DNA of 64,000 nucleotides from Cellulomonas sp. NS3 (GCF_024757985.1 NZ_CP103289.1:1550001-1614000), one strand, 5' to 3'. Counted from the stretch's first letter, positions 36,154-45,053 are shown. The notes: generated from the letters alone by a model not told the origin. Program-made: numbers and translations.

Positions 36154-36314
36154 GTGCGGCTCCTTCGCGTGCGCGGTGGTGAGGGGCGACGGGCGCCGTG
36201 CCTCCGGGGCGGTGGCCGGCTCGGTCCGGACGGGGTGTCCGGCGGTGGAGGCACCGCCGTGGGCGAAGGGCGGCCGGTCCGCTCCAGGACGGACCGCTCC
36301 GGCCAGGAGGGCGC

Positions 36315-37415
36315 TCACGGGGTGCCGCCGGGCGTCGGGCCGGTGCTGGGCGCCCGGAGGACCTGACCGGGGAGCACGAGGTCGGGGTCGGCACCGAGGA
36401 CGTCGGCGTTCGCGGCGTACCACCGCGGCCACTCGGCCGCGACCTCCTGGTGGGTGGCGTCGGGCCCGAGCGCCCGCTGCGCGATCCGCCAGAGGCTGTC
36501 GCCCGCGGCGACGACCACGGTGTCCCCGGCGCCGGCCCCGGCCCCGGCACCGGCGTCGGGTGCCGGGACGACGCCGGTGGCCGGGCCGGCGTCGGTGCCG
36601 GCCGATCGCGCGGCCGTCGCGCTCTCGGACGCCGGCGTCGCCGGACTGCTCGCGTTCCATGTCGCGACGCCTGCGGGTGCGGGTGCGGGCGTGCCGGGTC
36701 GAGCGGCGACGGCATCGGCACCGGCGCCGGGTGCCGTCCCGCCCGCCGGGGAGGTCGTCGCGGTGCCCGACCGGTGCCCGGTGCCCTCGGCCTGAGTGGC
36801 GTCGGATCCCGGGAGTGCGTCCGAGGGTGTCGCGGGTACGGACCCTCTGGTGGGCGCGGGGTCGAGGGCGTCCGGCGCGTGCACGCCCCGGTGCGCCGCC
36901 GACGGAGGCGGCGTGACCGGTCCCGCGCCGGGAGGTCCGGGTGAGGTGCTCGCCGCGGGCGTGGGCACCGGCGCGGGCGACGAGGCCGTCGTCGCGCTCC
37001 ACCCGACGTCGAGCCCGTCGCCCGGGGTCGTCGCGTGCGCCCCGACCGCGCCCGAGACCCCGAGCCCGGCGCCGAGGGCGACGACGAGCGCCCGCCGCAC
37101 CACGCTCGGCGCGTGACGGGCGACGGCGCGTTCGCCCGCCCGCCACGTGAGTCCGACCGTGCGAGCCGCAGCGCACGACGTCGCGAGGGCGAGCCCCCAC
37201 GTCAGCCACACCACGAGGGCGAGCCCGAGACCGACGACGCCCAGCTCGACCACCCGGTCCACGGAGGCGGTGGCGAGGTCCATCGGGAGCAGCGCCCGGA
37301 GCCGCACCGCGAGCGCCCAGGCGAGGGCCGCGGAGGCGGCGAGCCCCAGCGGCAGCGCGGCGGCGGCGAGCAGCCGGACGCCGGGGCGGGTGGTGGTGGT
37401 GCGCTGTCCTCGCAT
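36315..37415 (-). CDS. LysM domain protein with N-terminal membrane helices
   Basis: A 366-residue protein. Two or three helices lie at the N-terminus (LLAAAALPLGLAASAALAWA; VVELGVVGLGLALVVWLTWG). A hydrophobic segment near residue 110-125 comes next, then a long Ala/Pro/Gly/Thr linker, and a single C-terminal LysM (VAAGDSLWRIAQRALGP; WYAANADVLGADPDLVLPGQ). LysM binds the glycan backbone of peptidoglycan, so the protein probably links the membrane to the wall. It lies 161 bp upstream of the Rv3235-like gene and is likely in the same transcript. The ATG at 37415 is used. Confidence 0.85.
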   Translation of the reverse strand: MRGQRTTTTRPGVRLLAAAALPLGLAASAALAWALAVRLRALLPMDLATASVDRVVELGVVGLGLALVVWLTWGLALATSCAAARTVGLTWRAGERAVARHAPSVVRRALVVALGAGLGVSGAVGAHATTPGDGLDVGWSATTASSPAPVPTPAASTSPGPPGAGPVTPPPSAAHRGVHAPDALDPAPTRGSVPATPSDALPGSDATQAEGTGHRSGTATTSPAGGTAPGAGADAVAARPGTPAPAPAGVATWNASSPATPASESATAARSAGTDAGPATGVVPAPDAGAGAGAGAGDTVVVAAGDSLWRIAQRALGPDATHQEVAAEWPRWYAANADVLGADPDLVLPGQVLRAPSTGPTPGGTP

Positions 37416-37468
37416 GCGTGCCCCCGAGCTCGTGATCGCAGGACGTCGGCGTGCTGCGAAGGAGATGT

Positions 37469-37512
37469 TTGATGCAGTTTGGTGTTGCTTGATGCGCTAG
37501 GTGTACTGCATC
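37469..37512. promoter_or_regulatory. Repeat-rich putative operator upstream of the LysM gene
   Basis: TTGATGC occurs at 37469-37475 and 37489-37495, exactly 20 bp apart. gatgcagt (37471-37478) is matched by its inverse actgcatc at 37505-37512. The patch is AT-rich for this genome and lies 54 bp upstream of the LysM start. Direct repeats two helical turns apart suggest a regulator site. Confidence 0.45.
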
Positions 37513-37636
37513 GGAGCGGCGCCCGTCCATCACGTGTCCACAGCCGGACCTCGGCAGCCGCCCCAGGCCGACGCCGGCCGCGCCGGCTGTGCCCGCCGAC
37601 AGGGGCTGCTGCACCCGCGCCACGCCCGGTGTGCCC

Positions 37637-37642
37637 TAGCGT
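37637..37642 (+). promoter_or_regulatory. -10 element, leaderless start at 37649
   Basis: TAGCGT followed by six bases and the ATG at 37649. Confidence 0.5.
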
Positions 37643-37648
37643 GGGCGG

Positions 37649-38167
37649 ATGCGCTGGGAGTCACTGTTCGCGGACCTCGAGGCGCAGCTCGAGGCGGCGC
37701 GCGCCACGGAGGCCGCCGCCGACGTCGCGGAGCTCACGCGGGCCGAGCGCGCGACGGTCGAGCTCCGCGCGCGGCTGAGGTCGGCCCACGGCCAGGTGCT
37801 GACGGTCCGCTCCGGTGCCCTGCGCGTCGGGGGCACCGTCCTCGACGTCGCCGAGCAGTGGGTCCTGCTGGGGGACGGCCCCGCCCGCTGGCTCGTGCCC
37901 ACGGCGGCCGTCACCGCGGTGCACGGGCTTCCCGTGCACGCCGCGCCTGCGCCCGGGACGGTCGAGAGGCGGCTCTCGCTGGGTCATGCCCTCCGGGCGG
38001 TCGCCCGGGACCGTGCGACGGTGCGCGTCGTGCTCGACGACGAGGAGCTCACCGGACGGGTCGACCGCGTGGGCGCCGACCACCTCGACCTCACGGTGCC
38101 CGTGCCGCGCCCCGGCGCGGTGTGGGCGGTCCCGTTCCGGGCCGTGCGGGCCGTGCGGACGGGCTGA
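37649..38167 (+). CDS. Conserved actinobacterial protein of unknown function
   Basis: A 172-residue soluble protein. The first 45 residues form an acidic helix (FADLEAQLEAARATEAAADV). The rest is beta-rich with two similar segments, SGALRVGGTVLDVAEQWVLL and DDEELTGRVDRVGADHLDLT. Each reads as a short, PRC- or LSm-like barrel strand set, but I do not recognise the family. No catalytic or membrane motif is seen. The start ATG is six bases after TAGCGT. It is convergent with the BldC-like gene, 13 bp between stops. Confidence 0.7.
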   Translation: MRWESLFADLEAQLEAARATEAAADVAELTRAERATVELRARLRSAHGQVLTVRSGALRVGGTVLDVAEQWVLLGDGPARWLVPTAAVTAVHGLPVHAAPAPGTVERRLSLGHALRAVARDRATVRVVLDDEELTGRVDRVGADHLDLTVPVPRPGAVWAVPFRAVRAVRTG

Positions 38168-38180
38168 GCCCGCCGGCACG

Positions 38181-38411
38181 TCAGCGCTGGGCGCCCTCGT
38201 CGACGTCGTGCTCCGTCTCGATGCGCGCACGCGTCTGGGCGTACATGCGCTCGATGTACCGCTCGAGCTCGCTCGCCTCGACGCGCCACTGCAGCCGGCC
38301 GCCGATCTGGATGGCCGGCAGCTCGCCCGAGCGCACCAGCGCGTAGGCCTGCGCCGCCGAGATGTTGAGCACCTCGGTCACGTCGGCCAGCGTGAGGAAC
38401 CTGGGAGCCAT
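38181..38411 (-). CDS. bldC: BldC-like MerR-type helix-turn-helix regulator
   Basis: A 76-residue single-domain DNA-binding protein: FLTLADVTEVLNISAAQAYA is the winged helix-turn-helix, and GELPAIQIGGRLQWRVEASE the wing with the RxxWR-type strand. This is the BldC/excisionase-like layout. Streptomyces BldC binds head-to-tail on AT-rich direct repeats and delays development; in a non-sporulating organism the target set is unknown. The ATG at 38411 follows CACACT by six bases. TTGATGC direct repeats at 37469-37495 are a possible nearby site, though this is untested. Confidence 0.82.
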   Translation of the reverse strand: MAPRFLTLADVTEVLNISAAQAYALVRSGELPAIQIGGRLQWRVEASELERYIERMYAQTRARIETEHDVDEGAQR

Positions 38412-38417
38412 GACCGC

Positions 38418-38423
38418 AGTGTG
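38418..38423 (-). promoter_or_regulatory. -10-like element of the BldC-like gene
   Basis: CACACT on the minus strand, six bases before the ATG. The same hexamer with the same spacing precedes the DUF6912 gene. Confidence 0.35.
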
Positions 38424-38532
38424 GCACGCCACCGCACGCCTCCCACGTCGTCCACAAGGGTGTGCACGAGATGTCCGGAACGTCGGCATGATGGGCACCT
38501 CCACCCGGTCCGGCGCAGCATCAGGGAGTCGC

Positions 38533-39198
38533 ATGAGTACGTCCGTGCTTGACCTGCCAGCACCCGTCGCGACGCGGCTGCGTCGTCCGGGCTGGCGCGA
38601 CCCACGCCTCCTGGTCGGCCTCGCGATGATCGCCGGCTCGGTCGCGCTGGGCTCGTGGGTCGTGCAGGAGGCGCAGCGGACGACGGGCGTGTACGTCGCG
38701 CGCGACGCGCTCACCCCCGGCTCGGGCGTCACCGGCGGAGAGCTCGCCGTCGCCCAGGTCCGCCTCCCCGCCGACGAGCTCGAGCGGTACGTCACGGTCG
38801 CGGACGGCGTCCCGGAGGGCACCGTGGCGCTCCGCGTCGTCGCCCCGGGCGAGCTCGTCCCGCGCGGCGCTCTAGGGGACGCGGGTGCGCTCGACGTCCG
38901 ACCCGTGCCGGTCACGGTCGACGAGGCGCCGTCCGAGGACGTGGTCGCCGGCGCCCAGGTCGACCTGTGGGAGGTGCCTGCGCGCGGTCCCGAGACCGGT
39001 GCCGCGGCCGCCGAGCCGCGCGAGCTCGCGAGCGCGCTGACGGTCGCGCAGGTCAGTCGGCCCGAGGGCGCGTTCGTCACGGGCGGGACGACCGTGGTGC
39101 ACGTGCTCGTGCCGGGTGACCTGCTTCCCGAGGTCCTCGCGGCCGTGGGCGGCGAGGGCTCGGTGCACGTCGTCCACGTGCCCGGGACGGGGGGCTGA
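38533..39198 (+). CDS. SAF domain protein, CpaB/RcpC-like
   Basis: A 221-residue protein with a short cytoplasmic N-terminus, one helix (LLVGLAMIAGSVALGSWVV, about 26-46), then a SAF domain outside (VARDALTPGSGVTGGELAVA; VRLPADELERYVTVADGVPE; VVAPGELVPRGALGD). SAF proteins of the CpaB/RcpC type take part in Flp/Tad pilus assembly. Here the next gene is CpaE-like, which supports a pilus- or polarity-linked role, but no other tad genes are nearby. GGGAG lies six bases before the ATG at 38533. The stop is 2 bp from the next start. Confidence 0.8.
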   Translation: MSTSVLDLPAPVATRLRRPGWRDPRLLVGLAMIAGSVALGSWVVQEAQRTTGVYVARDALTPGSGVTGGELAVAQVRLPADELERYVTVADGVPEGTVALRVVAPGELVPRGALGDAGALDVRPVPVTVDEAPSEDVVAGAQVDLWEVPARGPETGAAAAEPRELASALTVAQVSRPEGAFVTGGTTVVHVLVPGDLLPEVLAAVGGEGSVHVVHVPGTGG

Positions 39199-39200
39199 GG

Positions 39201-40550
39201 GTGGCCGTCGGGGTGCTGTGCGCCATCCGCGGCGCGTCCGAGGCGAGCATCGTGCAGGCCGTCGACGGCACGGCCGGGCGGCTCAGCGTGACCCGCCGGT
39301 GCGCCGACCTCACGGAGCTGCTCGCCGCGGCCGAGGCGGGGCTGGGCCGCGTCGCGCTCGTCTCGACCGACCTGCCCATGCTCGACCGGGAGGCCGTGGC
39401 CGCGCTGCACCGCTGCGGCGTCCGGGTCGTCGGGCTCGGCGACCCGGCGCTGCCGTGGCAGGGGGAACGGGCGGTCGCGCTGGGCGTGGACCTCGTCGTC
39501 GACGCCCCGGAGGACGGCACGGATGCGACGGCGTTCGTGCGGAGCGTCGTGGCGCTGCTCGAGCGGGGGCCGTCGGGAGGTGCCGACGCCCTCGCGCCCG
39601 CGCCGACGGAGCCCTCGGCGCCGGGTCCGGAGTACGTCGCGCCGGACGAGCAGGTCGCGCAGCCCGGGCCGAGCCGGCTCGTCGCCGTCTGGGGGCCGAC
39701 CGGCGCGCCCGGGCGCACGACCCTCGCGATCAACCTCGCCGCCGAGCTCGCGCTGCTCGGGCGCGCCGCCCTCGTGGTCGACGCGGACACGTACGGCGGG
39801 ACGGTCGCGCAGGCCGTGGGCCTGCTCGACGAGGCCCCGGGCATCGCCGCCGCGGCGCGCGCCGCCGGCCAGGGCGCGCTCGACGTCGAGCACCTCGCCC
39901 GGCTCACGCCGCTGCTCGCACCCGGGCTGCGCGTGCTGTCGGGCGTCTCGCGCGCCGACCGGTGGCCCGAGCTGCCCACGGCCTCGCTCGAGGTGGTGTG
40001 GACCGTCGCCCGGGCGCTGTCCGCCTGGACGGTCGTGGACTGCGGCTTCAGCATCGAGCAGGACGAGGTCCTGAGCTACGACACCCATGCACCGCACCGC
40101 AACGCCGCGACGCTCTCGGCGCTCCACGAGGCCGACGAGGTCGTCGTGGTCGGCGCGGGCGACCCGATCGGCGTGCAGCGGCTCGTGCGGTCGCTCGGCG
40201 ACCTCGCGGAGCTCGGGCTCACCGGGCGGCGCACGGTCGTGGTGAACAAGGTGCGTGCGTCGGTCGCCGGGCCGCGGCCGGAGGAGGCGATCGCGTCGGC
40301 GCTCGAGCGGTACGCGGGGGTCCAGGCCCCGGTGCTCGTCCCCGACGACCGCCAGGCCACCGACGCCGCGCTGCTCGAGGCCCGTCTCCTGCACGAGCTC
40401 GTCCCCGGCTCGCCCGCGCGCCGGGCGATCGCGGCCCTCGCGGCGCAGCTCGCCGGCGGGGGTGCGCGTGCCGGCGGCTCCCGGGAGGCGGAGCGGTCCG
40501 ACGCGCTCGTCCCCGCCGGTGCGCGCGCGTCGCGGGCGGACGGTCCCTGA
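39201..40550 (+). CDS. CpaE/MinD-like P-loop ATPase with atypical Walker A
   Basis: A 449-residue protein. Residues 1-125 resemble a degenerate receiver domain (VALVSTDLPMLDREAVAALH). The ATPase domain follows: deviant Walker A GPTGAPGRTTLAINLAAELA, where the invariant Lys is Arg; LVVDADTYGGTVAQAVGLLD (Walker A' region); and WTVVDCGFSIEQ (Walker B-like). TadZ/CpaE proteins localise pili to cell poles. Arg in place of Lys makes normal ATP hydrolysis doubtful. The GTG at 39201 begins 3 bp after the SAF gene, so the pair is one unit. Confidence 0.78.
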   Translation: MAVGVLCAIRGASEASIVQAVDGTAGRLSVTRRCADLTELLAAAEAGLGRVALVSTDLPMLDREAVAALHRCGVRVVGLGDPALPWQGERAVALGVDLVVDAPEDGTDATAFVRSVVALLERGPSGGADALAPAPTEPSAPGPEYVAPDEQVAQPGPSRLVAVWGPTGAPGRTTLAINLAAELALLGRAALVVDADTYGGTVAQAVGLLDEAPGIAAAARAAGQGALDVEHLARLTPLLAPGLRVLSGVSRADRWPELPTASLEVVWTVARALSAWTVVDCGFSIEQDEVLSYDTHAPHRNAATLSALHEADEVVVVGAGDPIGVQRLVRSLGDLAELGLTGRRTVVVNKVRASVAGPRPEEAIASALERYAGVQAPVLVPDDRQATDAALLEARLLHELVPGSPARRAIAALAAQLAGGGARAGGSREAERSDALVPAGARASRADGP

Positions 40551-40555
40551 CGCGG

Positions 40556-40561
40556 CACACT
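40556..40561 (+). promoter_or_regulatory. -10-like element of the DUF6912 gene
   Basis: CACACT, six bases before the GTG at 40568, in the 17-bp gap after the CpaE-like gene. Confidence 0.35.
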
Positions 40562-40567
40562 GGTGCC

Positions 40568-41038
40568 GTGCGCATCTACCTCCCCGCGACCCTCGACGAG
40601 CTCGGCACGACCCCGGACCCCGCGGGCGGCACGACGTTCGCCGCACGGCGCGCGCACGCGGTGACGGACGCGCTGCGTGCCGCGCTCCCCGACGAGGACG
40701 ACGAGGGCCTCGAGTACGCGGCCCAGCTCGCGGCAGCCGACGACGCGCTGCTGCGGGTCGCCGCGCACCCGGGCGTCCCCGAGCTCCGGCTCGTGCTCTC
40801 GGCCGACGTCCCTGACGGCGCGGTCGTGCTCGCGACCGGCGAGGACGACGCCCCGAGCGCCGTCGACGTCACGGTCGACGTCCTGCTGCGCGACGTGGCG
40901 TGCGGCCACGTCGACGAGCCCGAGGCAGCGGCGGACGTGCGCGCGGCCCTCACCGGGGACGAGTCCGCCGTCGAGCGGCTCTCGGAGCGCGACCTGCTCT
41001 GGTACGACGCGAGCGAGCTCGGCGCGATCCCGCGCTGA
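40568..41038 (+). CDS. DUF6912 family protein
   Basis: A 156-residue soluble protein starting VRIYLPATLDEL, the signature opening of this actinobacterial family. It continues with ARRAHAVTDALRAALPDEDD, EGLEYAAQLAAADDALLRVA and ends RLSERDLLWYDASELGAIPR. No catalytic motif is known and the family is uncharacterised. It is the last plus-strand gene before the convergent hisN. The start GTG is preceded by CACACT at six bases rather than by a ribosome site. Confidence 0.8.
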   Translation: MRIYLPATLDELGTTPDPAGGTTFAARRAHAVTDALRAALPDEDDEGLEYAAQLAAADDALLRVAAHPGVPELRLVLSADVPDGAVVLATGEDDAPSAVDVTVDVLLRDVACGHVDEPEAAADVRAALTGDESAVERLSERDLLWYDASELGAIPR

Positions 41039-41062
41039 GCCGGGTCGTGCGGGCCTGCCGCC

Positions 41063-41863
41063 TCAGCCGTCGATCGGGTCGAGGATCTGCAGCGCCGCGT
41101 CGTGCAGCTTCCCGTTCGAGACGAGCGCCGACCCGCCGAACGGCCCGGGCACGCCGGTCACGGACGTGAACCGCCCGCCGGCCTCGGTGACGATCGGCAC
41201 GAGCGCAGCCATGTCGTGCAGCGCGAGCTCGGGCTCGGCGGACAGGTCGACGGCGCCCTCGGCGACGAGCACGTGCGACCAGAAGTCGCCGTACGCGCGC
41301 GTGCGCCACACCCGGCGGGTCAGCGTGAGGAGGTGCTCGAGCCGGCCGCGCTCCTCCCACCCGGACAGGCTCGAGTAGGAGAACGACGCGTCCTGGAGCC
41401 GCCCGACCTGGGAGACCTGCAGGCGTGTCGCCGCGGCCAGCGACTTGCCGGTCCACGCGCCCGAGCCCTGGGCGGCCCACCAGCGCTTGCCGAGCGCGGG
41501 GGCGCTCACGACCCCGAGGACGACCTCGTCGCCGTCGATGAGCGCGATGAGCGTGGCCCACACGGGGACTCCGCGCACGAAGTTCTTGGTCCCGTCGATC
41601 GGGTCGATGACCCACCGGCGCGGCCCGTGGCCCGTGTCACCCATCTCCTCGCCGTGCACGGCGTCGCGGGACCGGGCCCGGCTGAGCTGGCCGCGCACGA
41701 TCTCCTCCGCGGTGCGGTCGGCGTCGGTGACCGGGGTGAGGTCGGGCTTGGTCTCGACGCGCAGGTCCTGGGCCTTGTAGCGCGCCATCGTCACCGAGTC
41801 GACCTGGTCGGCGATGACGTGGGCGAGTCGCAGGTCGTCGGCGTACCCGGGGCGCAGGCTCAT
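41063..41863 (-). CDS. hisN: Histidinol-phosphatase HisN (inositol monophosphatase family)
   Basis: A 266-residue Mg-dependent phosphatase. Metal-binding motifs are DLTPVTDADRTAEEI, the Glu pair in HGEEMGD, WVIDPIDGTKNFVRGVP (motif A) and RAYGDFWSHVLVAEGAVDL (motif B region). This form with a GDFW segment is the HisN type, which removes phosphate from histidinol phosphate in histidine synthesis; an inositol phosphatase role is the main alternative. The ATG at 41863 follows TAGGTT by seven bases. It lies downstream of rsgA and aroA in the same direction. Confidence 0.87.
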   Translation of the reverse strand: MSLRPGYADDLRLAHVIADQVDSVTMARYKAQDLRVETKPDLTPVTDADRTAEEIVRGQLSRARSRDAVHGEEMGDTGHGPRRWVIDPIDGTKNFVRGVPVWATLIALIDGDEVVLGVVSAPALGKRWWAAQGSGAWTGKSLAAATRLQVSQVGRLQDASFSYSSLSGWEERGRLEHLLTLTRRVWRTRAYGDFWSHVLVAEGAVDLSAEPELALHDMAALVPIVTEAGGRFTSVTGVPGPFGGSALVSNGKLHDAALQILDPIDG

Positions 41864-41870
41864 GCCGGAC

Positions 41871-41876
41871 AACCTA
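41871..41876 (-). promoter_or_regulatory. -10 element, leaderless start of hisN
   Basis: TAGGTT on the minus strand, seven bases before the ATG at 41863. Confidence 0.45.
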
Positions 41877-41910
41877 GCGGCGCGTGCCCCGCACCGGGGG
41901 GAGCACCCGG

Positions 41911-43017
41911 TCAGGCGCCCGGCGCGGTCGGCGTGTCGGGGGCGGCGGAGACCGGCGGAGCCTCGGGGTCGGCTGCGCCCGTACGGCTCGCGAGCAGCCG
42001 ACGGAACGACTCGACGCGGGCGGCGCGCGCGGCCCGGGCCTCGGCGTCGGGGGCGTCGGCGACCCACTCGTCGAGCGCGCAGTCCGGGGCGTCCGCGGTG
42101 TGCGTGCACCCGCGCGGGCACTCCTCGCCGACGGCAGCGAGATCGGCGAACGCGGACAGCAGCCGTGTCGGGTCGACGTGGGCGAGACCGAACGACCGGA
42201 CGCCGGGGGTGTCGATGACCCACGTCGGGGCGTCGCCCTCGAGCTCGGGGACCTGGACGCGCAGCGCGATCGCGGACGACGACGTGTGCCGCCCCCGGCC
42301 CGTGACGTCGTTGACGACCCCCGTCGCACGGTAGGCACCCGGCACCAGCGCGTTCACGAGCGTCGACTTCCCGACCCCCGAGTGCCCGACGAGCACCGAG
42401 GTGCGCCCCGCGAGCGCCCGGTGCACCTCGTCGAGCCCGACGATGCCGTCCGGGCCGCGGCTCGTGACGACGACGCGGACGCCGATCGGCTCGTACAGCG
42501 CGACGAGGGGAGCGGGGTCGGCGAGGTCGGCCTTCGTGAGCGCGAGGAGCGCGTCCATGCCCGCGTCGTACGCCGCGACGACGCAGCGGTCGATCATGCG
42601 GGTGCGCGGCTCGGGGTCGGCGAGGGCCGTGACGATCACGAGCTGGTGGGCGTTGGCGACGATCACGCGCTCGACGGGGTCGGAGTCGTCGGCCGTGCGG
42701 CGCAGGACGGTCGTGCGTTCGACGATCCGGACGATGCGCGCGAGCGTCCCCTCGGCGCCCGACGTGTCGCCCACGAGGTCGACCCGGTCACCGGGGACCA
42801 CCCGCTCACGCCCGAGCTCGCGCGCCTTCATCGCGGTCACGGGTCGTTCGTCGGGCCCGCCCGCGTCCGCGAGCACGGTGTACCGGCCGCGGTCGACGCC
42901 CGTGACCAGGGCGACCTCGGAGTCGGCGTGCTCGGGGCGCGTCTTCGTGCGGGGGCGCGAGCCGCGGCGCCCCGGGCGGATGCGGACGTCGGACTCGTCG
43001 AGCGGGCGACGCGGCAC
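41911..43017 (-). CDS. rsgA: Ribosome small subunit GTPase RsgA
   Basis: A 368-residue circularly permuted GTPase. The order G4-G1-G3 is visible: ALLALTKADLA, then LVGHSGVGKSTLVNALVPGA, then TWVIDTPGVRSFGLA. An OB-fold precedes (PGDRVDLVGDTSGAEG) and a zinc finger follows (EECPRGCTHTADAPDCAL). RsgA checks late 30S subunit assembly. A basic extension of about 30 residues is at the N-terminus and a Pro/Ala-rich tail at the C-terminus. The GTG at 43017 is used; it lies 37 bp after the aroA stop. Confidence 0.94.
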   Translation of the reverse strand: MPRRPLDESDVRIRPGRRGSRPRTKTRPEHADSEVALVTGVDRGRYTVLADAGGPDERPVTAMKARELGRERVVPGDRVDLVGDTSGAEGTLARIVRIVERTTVLRRTADDSDPVERVIVANAHQLVIVTALADPEPRTRMIDRCVVAAYDAGMDALLALTKADLADPAPLVALYEPIGVRVVVTSRGPDGIVGLDEVHRALAGRTSVLVGHSGVGKSTLVNALVPGAYRATGVVNDVTGRGRHTSSSAIALRVQVPELEGDAPTWVIDTPGVRSFGLAHVDPTRLLSAFADLAAVGEECPRGCTHTADAPDCALDEWVADAPDAEARAARAARVESFRRLLASRTGAADPEAPPVSAAPDTPTAPGA

Positions 43018-43054
43018 GGTCAGACGCCTCGTCCGTGGGCTCGTGCGGCGGCGG

Positions 43055-44374
43055 TCATCCGAGCATGCCCGACCACAGGCCGACGAAGTCGGGGATGGTC
43101 TTCGCGGTCGTCGCGACGTCCTCGACGCGCACGCCCGGCACGGCGAGCCCGAGCAGCGCGCCTGCGGTGGCCATGCGGTGGTCGGCGTAGGTGCGCACCG
43201 TGCCGCCCGTGAGCGGGCGGGGCGTGATCACGAGCCCGTCGGACGTCTGCTCCGCCTGCCCGCCGAGGCGCGTGATCTCGGTCGACAGGGCCGCGAGCCG
43301 GTCGGTCTCGTGGCCGCGCAGGTGCGCGACGCCGCGGATGCGGGTGCGGGAGTCGGCCAGAGCGGCAAGCGCCGCGATCGTCGGCGTGAGCTCGCCCGCG
43401 GCGTGCAGGTCGAGGTCGAGGCCGTGGATCCGGCCCGTGCCCGTGACCGCGAGCACGTCACCGTCGAGCTGCGTCGTGGCGCCCATGCGCTCGAGGATCC
43501 CGGGCAGCAGCCCGCCCGGCTGCGTCGTGTGCGCGGGCCAGCCGGGCACGCGGACCGTGCCGCCCGCGATCATCGCCGCGCACAGGAACGGGGCGGCGTT
43601 CGACAGGTCCGGCTCGACCCGGACGTCCCGGCCCGCGATCGTGCCGGGCTCGACGCGCCAGATGGTGGGGCGCGAGTCGTCGACCGTGACCCCGGCCGCC
43701 CGCAGGACGTCGACGGTCATCTCGATGTGGGGGAGGCTCGGCAGAGTCGGGCCGGTGTGGCGCAGCGTCAGCCCTTGCTCGAACCGCGCGGCGGCGAGCA
43801 GCAGCCCGGACACGAACTGGCTCGAGCCGGAGGCGTCGACGTCCACGTGCCCGCCGCGGACCCGCCCACGACCCGTCACCCTGAACGGCAGGTGGCCCGG
43901 CTCGCCGTGCTCGTCGACCGGGACCTCGAGCGCCCGCAGCGCCCGCAGCACGGGGCCCATGGGGCGGACGCGCGCGTGCGGGTCGCCGTCGAAGCGGACC
44001 GGGCCGTCGGCGAGCGCCGCGACCGCGGGCAGGAAGCGCATGACCGTGCCGGCGAGGCCGCAGTCGACGTCCGTCCCGCCGCGCAGGGCTCCCGGGGTCA
44101 CGACCCAGTCCGTCGCCGTCCCCGGCGCGTCCTCGACACCGACGCCCAGCGAGCGCAGCGCCGCGGCCATCAGCAGCGTGTCGCGCGAGCGCAGCGCCCC
44201 GCGCAGCAGGCTCGGGGAGTCCGCGAGGGCGGCCATGACGAGGTAGCGGTTCATGAGCGACTTGGACCCGGGGACCTCGACGGTCGCGTCGAGCGGACCG
44301 GGCGCCGGTGGCGCGGACCAGAGAGCGGCGTCGTGCTCGGCGTCGGGCCGGTCGGTCAGCGCGTCGGTCGTCAT
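43055..44374 (-). CDS. aroA: 3-phosphoshikimate 1-carboxyvinyltransferase (EPSP synthase)
   Basis: A 439-residue enzyme of the shikimate pathway. It joins phosphoenolpyruvate and shikimate 3-phosphate. Diagnostic segments are [77 protein letters not shown] and [12 protein letters not shown]. In this last motif the common KESDR is altered to HETDR, as in many actinobacteria. TAACCT lies six bases before the ATG at 44374, so a leaderless start is likely. No other shikimate genes are in the window. Confidence 0.97.
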   Translation of the reverse strand: MTTDALTDRPDAEHDAALWSAPPAPGPLDATVEVPGSKSLMNRYLVMAALADSPSLLRGALRSRDTLLMAAALRSLGVGVEDAPGTATDWVVTPGALRGGTDVDCGLAGTVMRFLPAVAALADGPVRFDGDPHARVRPMGPVLRALRALEVPVDEHGEPGHLPFRVTGRGRVRGGHVDVDASGSSQFVSGLLLAAARFEQGLTLRHTGPTLPSLPHIEMTVDVLRAAGVTVDDSRPTIWRVEPGTIAGRDVRVEPDLSNAAPFLCAAMIAGGTVRVPGWPAHTTQPGGLLPGILERMGATTQLDGDVLAVTGTGRIHGLDLDLHAAGELTPTIAALAALADSRTRIRGVAHLRGHETDRLAALSTEITRLGGQAEQTSDGLVITPRPLTGGTVRTYADHRMATAGALLGLAVPGVRVEDVATTAKTIPDFVGLWSGMLG

Positions 44375-44380
44375 GCCGCC

Positions 44381-44386
44381 AGGTTA
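44381..44386 (-). promoter_or_regulatory. -10 element, leaderless start of aroA
   Basis: TAACCT on the minus strand, six bases before the ATG at 44374. Confidence 0.5.
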
Positions 44387-44522
44387 TCGGCAGGCCCGTC
44401 GCCGGGTCTCGCCGGCCCACGGCGCGGGCCGTCGCGGCGACGCGCTGGACCTGCGGCCGGTGGACCGGCGCGTGCGGACCGGGTCGGACGTGCGGGGTGC
44501 CGCCGGACCCGGACCTGCCGGC

Positions 44523-45053
44523 TCAGTCCCGCCCGGGCACCTTCGACGCGATCGCCGCCGGCACGTGCGCGTGGTCGTCGCGGAACCGGGCGAGGCGCCA
44601 CGACACCCCGGGGCGTCCCGCGTAGTCCGCGGCCGCGAGCAGTGCGCCACCCGTCGCGGACAGCGTGCGCAGCAGGTGGGCGCGCCGCTCCCGCGCGGCC
44701 TCCGGCCCTGCGACGCCGGTGCCCTTCTTCCCGGGCAGGTCGGCCGCGGCGAGGGGAGCGGTCAGGGCGGCGAGCAGGAGCGCCGACGTGCGGGGCGCGC
44801 GGCCGAGCGCGAACGCGAGACCGGCGAGCGCCGTCGCGGCGCCGTGCACCCGGACGAGCATCGTGAGCTGTCCCGGCGTCGGCTCGCGGTAGCGGTCCAG
44901 CACGGGGACCGTGCCGCGGGGGACCGTCGCGGTGACGCGCTCGAGCGCCCCGCGCGCGACCTCGACGTGCGCGGCGGGGTGCCGCACGGCGTCGACCCCC
45001 TGCTGGACGAACGAGGACGCGAAGAGCGGACGGGCGAACCGGCGGAGCAGCAT
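44523..45053 (-). CDS. DoxX family membrane protein
   Basis: A 176-residue protein starting MLLRRFARPLFASSFVQQGV, the typical DoxX opening with FAS-F-xxG. Three or four helices follow (LVRVHGAATALAGLAFALGR; SALLLAALTAPLAAADLPGK; LLRTLSATGGALLAAADYAG). DoxX proteins are membrane partners of redox or thiosulfate systems; the function here is unknown. AGGAGG lies five bases before the ATG at 45053, a clear ribosome site. A 148-bp gap separates its stop from the aroA start; nothing was recognised in it. Confidence 0.84.
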   Translation of the reverse strand: MLLRRFARPLFASSFVQQGVDAVRHPAAHVEVARGALERVTATVPRGTVPVLDRYREPTPGQLTMLVRVHGAATALAGLAFALGRAPRTSALLLAALTAPLAAADLPGKKGTGVAGPEAARERRAHLLRTLSATGGALLAAADYAGRPGVSWRLARFRDDHAHVPAAIASKVPGRD

